A stretch of 31,125 nucleotides of DNA from DATFMP01 sp035266845 (GTDB lineage: Bacteria > SAR324 > JACQKK01): positions 1 through 31,125 of the forward strand of contig DATFMP010000073.1 of assembly GCA_035266845.1 (NCBI GenBank), written 5' to 3'. Shown here one piece after another: positions 30,064 through 31,125 of the stretch (positions within the stretch are counted from its first letter, which is position 1; each line of letters starts with the position of its first letter). The notes under the pieces were generated by a model. The model was not told the DNA's origin. It saw only the letters and a list, made by a program, of their open reading frames with translations, and made no database searches. The position numbers and the translations under genes are program-made.

Positions 30064-31125
30064 CTAGCTGATACGCAGCTTGCGCTCCTCCTCGGGCTCG
30101 TCGTGGAAGATCATCAGCGGCTCGGTCTTCTTGAGGATCGTCTCCTCGGTGACCACCACCTTCTTCACGTTCTGCATGGAAGGCACGTGGTACATGATGT
30201 CGAGCATGATGTTTTCCAGGATCGCCCGCAGGCCGCGCGCGCCGGTCTTGCGCTTGATCGCCTCCTGGGCCACCACGCTCAGGGCCTTGTCCGTGATGTC
30301 CAGCTCCACGTTCTCCATCTCGAAGAGCTTGGTGTATTGCTTGAGCAGGGCGTTCTTGGGCTCCACGAGGATCTTCATCAGGTCTTCCTCGGTGAGCTCG
30401 TCCAGCGTGGTCACCACCGGGATGCGGCCCACGAACTCAGGGATCAGGCCGAACTTGAGCAGGTCCTCCGGCTCCACCTTGCGCAAGATCTCGCCCAGGT
30501 TCTGGTTCTTCTGGGAGACGTGATCGGTGCCGAAGCCGATGGTCTTCTTGCCGATGCGCTGGCCGATGATGTTGTTCAGGCCCACGAAGGCCCCGCCGCA
30601 GATGAACAGGATGTTCGACGTGTCCACCTGCAAGAACTCCTGCTGCGGGTGCTTGCGCCCGCCCTGGGGCGGGATGTTCGCCACCGTGCCCTCGATCACC
30701 TTGAGCAGCGCCTGCTGCACGCCTTCGCCGGAAACGTCGCGCGTGATGGAGACGTTCTCGCTCTTGCGGGCGATCTTGTCGATCTCGTCGATGTAGACGA
30801 TGCCTTCCTCGGCACGCTCGATATCGTAGTCCGCGTTCTGCAGCAGCTTGAGGATGATGTTCTCCACATCCTCGCCCACGTAGCCCGCCTCGGTGAGCGT
30901 CGTGGCATCGGCCATCGCGAAGGGCACGTTGAGCAGCTTGGCCAGCGTCTGGGCCAGCAGGGTCTTGCCCGTGCCGGTGGGCCCGATCATCAGGATGTTG
31001 CTCTTCTGCAACTCCACGTCCCCACTGGCGCTGGCCATGCGGATGCGCTTGTAGTGGTTGTATACGGCCACCGAGAGCACCTTCTTGGCGTGCTCCTGGC
31101 CAACCACGTAGTTGTCCAGCACCTC
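30064..31125 (-). CDS. ClpX, ATPase subunit of ClpXP protease (N-terminus beyond window)
   Basis: 353 residues of ClpX are visible, entering at about the start of the AAA+ domain (LDNYVVGQEHAKK). The zinc-binding N-terminal domain lies past the right edge. Visible motifs are Walker A GPTGTGKT, pore loop GYVGED, Walker B IVYIDEID, the RKH loop (GGRKHPQQEF), the IGF loop that docks on ClpP (TIGFGTD) and sensor-2 GARGLR. It unfolds tagged proteins and feeds them to ClpP. The sequence is well conserved, and clpP probably lies upstream, outside the window. Confidence 0.97.
   Translation of the reverse strand, partial: EVLDNYVVGQEHAKKVLSVAVYNHYKRIRMASASGDVELQKSNILMIGPTGTGKTLLAQTLAKLLNVPFAMADATTLTEAGYVGEDVENIILKLLQNADYDIERAEEGIVYIDEIDKIARKSENVSITRDVSGEGVQQALLKVIEGTVANIPPQGGRKHPQQEFLQVDTSNILFICGGAFVGLNNIIGQRIGKKTIGFGTDHVSQKNQNLGEILRKVEPEDLLKFGLIPEFVGRIPVVTTLDELTEEDLMKILVEPKNALLKQYTKLFEMENVELDITDKALSVVAQEAIKRKTGARGLRAILENIMLDIMYHVPSMQNVKKVVVTEETILKKTEPLMIFHDEPEEERKLRIS

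Overview
The window is high-GC DNA, densely packed with genes, from a Gram-negative bacterium. The evidence for an outer membrane and periplasm is two lipobox proteins, an MltB-type lytic transglycosylase, a SCO1-type copper protein and several Sec signal peptides. GTG and TTG starts are common and intrinsic terminators mostly lack a T-tract. The gene content (CsgG-like secreted paralogues, a receiver-CNB protein beside a MoxR/VWA pair, a Cys-rich DnaC-like ATPase, FG-GAP lipoprotein, many SDR and acyl-CoA enzymes) would fit a deltaproteobacterial/myxobacterial-type genome or one of the uncultured high-GC phyla. I cannot fix the lineage from sequence alone.

Left part (1-5.7 kb, all minus strand). 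A receiver + cyclic-nucleotide-binding protein (3477-4343) is followed by a large MoxR-type AAA+ ATPase (1367-3340) and, coupled by a TGATG overlap, a VWA-domain protein (363-1367). This resembles a RavA/ViaA-type ATPase/VWA pair with a nucleotide-sensing protein placed in front. A two-gene unit follows: a membrane-anchored protein of unknown function and SCO1.

Centre-left (5.9-17.5 kb). An acyl-CoA dehydrogenase (plus strand) converges on a tandem family of four secreted CsgG/LpoB-like proteins (minus strand, 7134-12408). One of these is a pseudogene with a frameshift and an in-frame TAG. Upstream of the family lie a 901-aa UxaA-type dehydratase with a duplicated core, an MltB-type lytic transglycosylase with a long Pro/Ala/Thr linker, and an R3H-domain protein. 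The family members share a CX4C motif and two related alpha/beta modules. With the transglycosylase nearby, the region looks devoted to the periplasm and cell envelope.

Centre-right (17.5-20.7 kb, plus strand). A DnaC/IstB-like ATPase with an eight-Cys N-terminus, an SDR and an FG-GAP beta-propeller lipoprotein are joined by two ATGA overlaps. It is an unusual three-gene operon. A possible 41-codon exported peptide precedes it.

Right part (20.7-31.1 kb). A minus-strand catabolic set (Ldh2-type dehydrogenase, SDR, gamma-glutamyltranspeptidase, amidase, 79-aa protein) is divergent from two tandem-duplicated D-2-hydroxyacid dehydrogenases, which have a good sigma70-like promoter. A dispersed-repeat type element sits between the two dehydrogenases. 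The window closes with a YqeY protein, another SDR and the C-terminal part of ClpX, cut by the window edge.

The observations I consider most worth following are the CNB/MoxR/VWA locus, the CsgG-like paralogue array with its decayed member, the double-core UxaA protein whose cysteines survive only in the second core, and the ATPase-SDR-propeller operon.
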